Shown here one piece after another: positions 5,757 to 8,339 of a stretch of 8,339 nt of DNA. Numbering within the stretch: the stretch's first letter is position 1; every line of letters begins with the position of its first letter. Source of the DNA: Flavobacteriales bacterium (GTDB lineage Bacteria; Bacteroidota; Bacteroidia; Flavobacteriales_E; Vicingaceae); the NCBI GenBank assembly GCA_002402165.1, contig NVVI01000017.1, forward strand, positions 15,390-23,728, in the 5' to 3' direction. The notes beneath the pieces are model-generated. The model saw nothing but the letters and a program-made list of their open reading frames with translations. It made no database searches and was not told the DNA's origin. Both the position numbers and the translations under genes were made by a program.

Positions 5757-8027
5757 ATGGCATTTGACATAGAAATGATTAAAGCTGTTTATGCAAAATA
5801 CCCAGAAAGGGTGGCAGCAGCAAGAAAGGCAACAGGCAAGCCTTTAACTTTGGCCGAAAAAATTCTTTACACACATCTTTGGGAAGGCGAAGCGACTCAA
5901 GCTTATGAAAGAGGAAATTCTTATGTAGATTTTGCTCCTGACAGAGTTGCGATGCAAGATGCAACAGCGCAAATGGCATTGTTGCAATTTATGCAAGCGG
6001 GTAAAGATAGAGTTGCAGTACCATCTACTGCTCATGCGGATCACTTGATTCAAGCAAGATTAGGAGCAGATAAAGATTTACAAGATGGAATTAATAAGAA
6101 CAACGAGGTTTTTAACTTCTTAAGCTCTGTGTGTGATAAATATGGTATTGGTTTTTGGAAGCCAGGGTCTGGAATTATTCATCAAGTAGTATTAGAAAAT
6201 TATGCATTTCCTGGTGGCTTGATGATAGGAACAGATTCTCATACCGTAAATGCCGGAGGGCTAGGTATGGTTGCTATTGGAGTTGGAGGAGCTGATGCTG
6301 TTGATGTGATGACAGGAATGGCCTGGGAATTAAAAATGCCAAAATTGATTGGTATTAAATTAACGGGCAAATTAAATGGGTGGACAGCACCTAAAGATAT
6401 TATCTTAAAAGTAGCAGGAATATTAACTGTAAAAGGTGGTACTGATTGTATTGTCGAATATTTTGGAGATGGAGCTATATCTTTATCAGCTACAGGAAAA
6501 GGAACCATTTGTAATATGGGTGCTGAAATAGGAGCAACAACCTCTACTTTTGGTTATGATGATGCTATGAGAAGGTATTTGACTGCTACAGACAGAGCCG
6601 ATGTGGTTGCTTTAGCGGATGAGGTTGCTGAACATTTAACTGGTGATGCTGAGGTTTATGCAAATCCAGAACAATATTTTGACCAAGTAATTGAAATTAA
6701 CTTAGATGAGTTAACACCTCATATTAATGGACCATTTACACCAGATTTGGCCACTCCTGTTTCTGAAATGAAAGAAAAAGCAGCAGCTAATAATTGGCCA
6801 ATAGATATTGAATGGGCATTAATTGGTTCGTGTACCAATTCTTCTTATGAGGATTTAACAAGAGCAGCTTCTATTGTTGAAGATGCAGTGAATAAGGGGC
6901 TTGAAGCAAAATCTACCTTAGGGATTAACCCAGGATCTGAACAGGTAAGATACACTGCAGAGAGGGATGGTTTAATAGATACCTTCAATAAATTCGAATC
7001 TACTAAAATATTCACCAATGCTTGTGGACCATGTATTGGTCAATGGGCTAGACCTAGAGCTGAAAAAGAAGAAAAGAATTCTATCATTCATTCATTTAAT
7101 AGAAATTTTTCAAAACGAGCCGATGGTAATCCGAACACACATGCATTTGTAGCTTCACCAGAAATGGTTGCTGCGATTGCAATTTCGGGAAAATTGGATT
7201 TTAACCCGATGACCGACACCTTAACTAATACTCAAGGAGAGGAAGTTAAATTAAAAGAACCAACAGGTATGGAATTACCAGAAAAAGGATTTGCTGTTGA
7301 GGATAATGGTTATCAAGCGCCTGCAGAAGATGGAAGTGGAATAGATGTAGTGGTTAATCCTGAATCTAAACGATTACAGTTATTAACCCCTTTTGCTGAA
7401 TGGGATGGAGGTAACATTGAAGGTGCTAAATTGCTTATTAAAGCACTAGGAAAATGTACAACAGATCATATTTCTATGGCTGGTCCATGGTTACAGTTTA
7501 GAGGTCATTTAGATAATATTTCTAATAATTGTTTGATAGGAGCGGTAAACGCTTTTGGAGAAGCCACTAATGAAGTGATGAATCAATTGACAGGAGATAA
7601 AGGAGAAGTTCCAGCTACAGCTAGAGCTTACAAAGCTGCTGGAGTTCCAAGTATTGTTGTGGGAGATCATAACTATGGTGAAGGTTCTTCTAGAGAACAT
7701 GCAGCAATGGAGCCTCGACATTTAGGAGTGGTTGCAGTAATTGTAAAATCATTTGCTCGGATTCACGAAACCAATTTAAAAAAGCAAGGAATGTTAGGGT
7801 TAACCTTTGGTAATGAAGCTGATTACGACAAAATTAAGGAAGATGATACTTTCACTTTTTCTGATTTAGCTGAATTTTTACCAGGAAAGCAACTCACACT
7901 AGAAGTGGCTCACGCTGATGGTTCTACGGATACCATTATGTTGAACCATACTTACAATGCGCAGCAAATTGATTGGTACAGAGCAGGTTCTGCTCTTAAT
8001 TTGATTAAAGCAGAAGCTAATGCTTAA
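5757..8027 (+). CDS. Aconitate hydratase, mitochondrial-type
   Basis: This 756-residue enzyme interconverts citrate and isocitrate through cis-aconitate in the TCA cycle, in the cytoplasm, using a [4Fe-4S] cluster. Cluster ligands are Cys359 ([12 protein letters not shown]) and Cys423 and Cys426 ([10 protein letters not shown]), almost the same numbering as Cys358, Cys421 and Cys424 of bovine mitochondrial aconitase. Other conserved parts are the active-site stretch [13 protein letters not shown] near residue 90, [20 protein letters not shown] near 160-180, Arg582 (FRGHLDN) and, in the C-terminal swivel domain, Ser644-Ser645-Arg646 ([15 protein letters not shown]), equivalent to bovine Ser642-Ser643-Arg644. 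Length and motifs fit the mitochondrial-type clade, not the roughly 890-residue AcnA/IRP1 or AcnB types, so I give no symbol although acnA is often used. ATG 5757 starts the conserved protein after an A/T-rich stretch with no Shine-Dalgarno site. The gene appears monocistronic, with its own promoter, long leader and downstream terminator. Confidence 0.97.
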   Translation: MAFDIEMIKAVYAKYPERVAAARKATGKPLTLAEKILYTHLWEGEATQAYERGNSYVDFAPDRVAMQDATAQMALLQFMQAGKDRVAVPSTAHADHLIQARLGADKDLQDGINKNNEVFNFLSSVCDKYGIGFWKPGSGIIHQVVLENYAFPGGLMIGTDSHTVNAGGLGMVAIGVGGADAVDVMTGMAWELKMPKLIGIKLTGKLNGWTAPKDIILKVAGILTVKGGTDCIVEYFGDGAISLSATGKGTICNMGAEIGATTSTFGYDDAMRRYLTATDRADVVALADEVAEHLTGDAEVYANPEQYFDQVIEINLDELTPHINGPFTPDLATPVSEMKEKAAANNWPIDIEWALIGSCTNSSYEDLTRAASIVEDAVNKGLEAKSTLGINPGSEQVRYTAERDGLIDTFNKFESTKIFTNACGPCIGQWARPRAEKEEKNSIIHSFNRNFSKRADGNPNTHAFVASPEMVAAIAISGKLDFNPMTDTLTNTQGEEVKLKEPTGMELPEKGFAVEDNGYQAPAEDGSGIDVVVNPESKRLQLLTPFAEWDGGNIEGAKLLIKALGKCTTDHISMAGPWLQFRGHLDNISNNCLIGAVNAFGEATNEVMNQLTGDKGEVPATARAYKAAGVPSIVVGDHNYGEGSSREHAAMEPRHLGVVAVIVKSFARIHETNLKKQGMLGLTFGNEADYDKIKEDDTFTFSDLAEFLPGKQLTLEVAHADGSTDTIMLNHTYNAQQIDWYRAGSALNLIKAEANA

Positions 8028-8033
8028 TTAAAT

Positions 8034-8107
8034 GTTATTCTGAACGAGAATTTGTCAGTCTGAGTTTATCGAAGGCTAAAACAAATCGAAGTGAAGAATC
8101 TAAATAG
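8034..8107. repeat. Degenerate dispersed intergenic repeat
   Basis: The segment contains the phrases gttattctgaacgag, gtcagtctgagtttatcg (8054-8071) and atcgaagtgaagaatct (8085-8101). These look like decayed copies of GTCATTCTGAAC / GTCAGTCTGAG..TCGAAG / GAAGTGAAGAATCT repeats that I recall between genes in many flavobacterial genomes. No coding frame is credible here. The assignment rests on memory of the family, not a search. Confidence 0.45.
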
Positions 8108-8115
8108 ATCTCCAG

Positions 8116-8139
8116 TCATCCCGATAGCTATCGGGATGA
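8116..8139. repeat. Perfect 24-base palindrome
   Basis: The sequence tcatcccgatag (8116-8127) is followed directly by its exact reverse complement ctatcgggatga (8128-8139), with no spacer. It is GC-richer than its surroundings and belongs with the repeat mosaic after aconitase. As RNA it could fold into a cruciform-like hairpin, but no T-run follows, so it is not a terminator. Nearby gatgac (8141-8146) repeats part of the right arm and mirrors the gtcatc at 8115-8120. Confidence 0.8.
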
Positions 8140-8153
8140 AGATGACATAACAC

Positions 8154-8193
8154 AAAAGCCCCCAATTCATTTTTTGAATTGGGGGCTTTTTTT
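8154..8193 (+). terminator. Strong intrinsic terminator downstream of aconitase
   Basis: A perfect 16-bp stem (8154-8169 with 8175-8190, including five consecutive G-C pairs) closes a TTTTT loop, and the T-run continues to 8193. It lies 127 bases after the aconitase stop and is the evident 3' end of that transcript. Because the 5' arm begins AAAA preceded by a mixed run, it could also act on a minus-strand transcript arriving from the right. Confidence 0.9.
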
Positions 8194-8210
8194 GTCTTGA
8201 AAAAACAGCG

Positions 8211-8230
8211 TGCCGATAACTATCGGTATG
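8211..8230. repeat. Degenerate second copy of the CCGATAG-CTATCGG palindrome
   Basis: The 20 bases tgccgataactatcggtatg differ at three positions from tcccgatagctatcgggatg in the perfect palindrome at 8116-8139, counted from its t at 8119. The arms ccgata (8213-8218) and tatcgg (8221-8226) are intact. The two copies flank the terminator at 8154-8193. Confidence 0.6.
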
Positions 8231-8257
8231 TGTTTTAGAAAAGGTACGCAATCCAAG

Positions 8258-8283
8258 CCCTTCGGCTATCGCTCAGGATAAAC
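8258..8283. repeat. Dispersed repeat fragment (cccttcggctatcgctcagg type)
   Basis: This fragment shares CCTTCG and, 6-7 bases on, CTCAG with the reverse complement of 8054-8075, so it looks like an inverted relative of that repeat. I recall close variants (CTTCGACT..CGCTCAGGATAAAC) as common between flavobacterial genes. The rest of the stretch to 8339 shows nothing recognisable. Confidence 0.4.
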
Positions 8284-8339
8284 GCTGCGTAGAATTTTTA
8301 AAGCTAACGACAACTGTATGCTTTCGTTTTGTTAACCAA

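Noticed and set aside
6239..6508. 89-codon minus-strand ORF within aconitase
   Set aside because: It is a shadow of the conserved aconitase frame, with no start context or family resemblance.
8066..8251. 61-codon minus-strand ORF downstream of aconitase
   Set aside because: It runs through the strong terminator, both palindromes and the repeat fragments. Its sequence is that of translated repeats, with no recognisable domain.
8304..8339. Possible last 11 codons (LVNKTKAYSCR, then TAG) of a minus-strand gene entering from the right
   Set aside because: Too short to support. A second minus frame is also open here for 21 codons, and nothing identifies a gene.
1..8339. CRISPR arrays, insertion sequences, phage or defence genes
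   Set aside because: No regular direct repeats with spacers, transposase or integrase motifs, or defence domains were seen on either strand.

Overview
The window looks like ordinary chromosomal DNA from a member of the Bacteroidota, most likely a marine-type flavobacterium or close relative. Four things point there: low GC with strong A/T codon preference, two secreted proteins ending in type IX secretion (T9SS) sorting tails, promoters of the Bacteroidota form (TTG, about 17-20 bases, then TAnnTTTG) rather than -35/-10 boxes with Shine-Dalgarno sites, and intergenic palindromes of a kind I recall as dispersed in flavobacterial genomes. The genus cannot be told from this sequence.

Layout. 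Bases 1-1120 (minus) hold most of a U32-family tRNA-hydroxylation protein, TrhP/YegQ-like, whose C-terminus runs off the left edge. A divergent intergenic stretch of about 170 bases carries a candidate promoter for each side. Bases 1290-2612 (plus) encode a secreted, Asn/Thr/Gly-rich repeat protein with a T9SS tail. It converges on aspS (2627-4393, minus, aspartyl-tRNA synthetase), and one hairpin that contains the aspS stop codon probably terminates both. Upstream of aspS on the same strand is a second, unrelated T9SS-tailed secreted protein (4497-5468, minus). It is followed by its own terminator, which ends just before the aspS promoter, so the two are probably separate transcripts. A divergent region of about 290 bases then leads to the aconitase gene (5757-8027, plus), which has a strong promoter match and a leader of about 170 nt. 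After aconitase come 312 bases without a gene, holding degenerate dispersed repeats, a perfect 24-base palindrome and a very strong terminator.

How the genes relate. They do not form a pathway or operon. Three are housekeeping genes (tRNA modification, tRNA charging, TCA cycle) and two are lineage-specific surface proteins. No phage, insertion sequence, CRISPR, toxin-antitoxin, defence or biosynthetic genes are visible, and I do not see an undescribed multi-gene system. The most unusual feature is a short GC-rich palindrome read in frame inside aspS, apparently adding about eight residues to the synthetase. The aconitase leader and the repeat mosaic after aconitase are the next most interesting.
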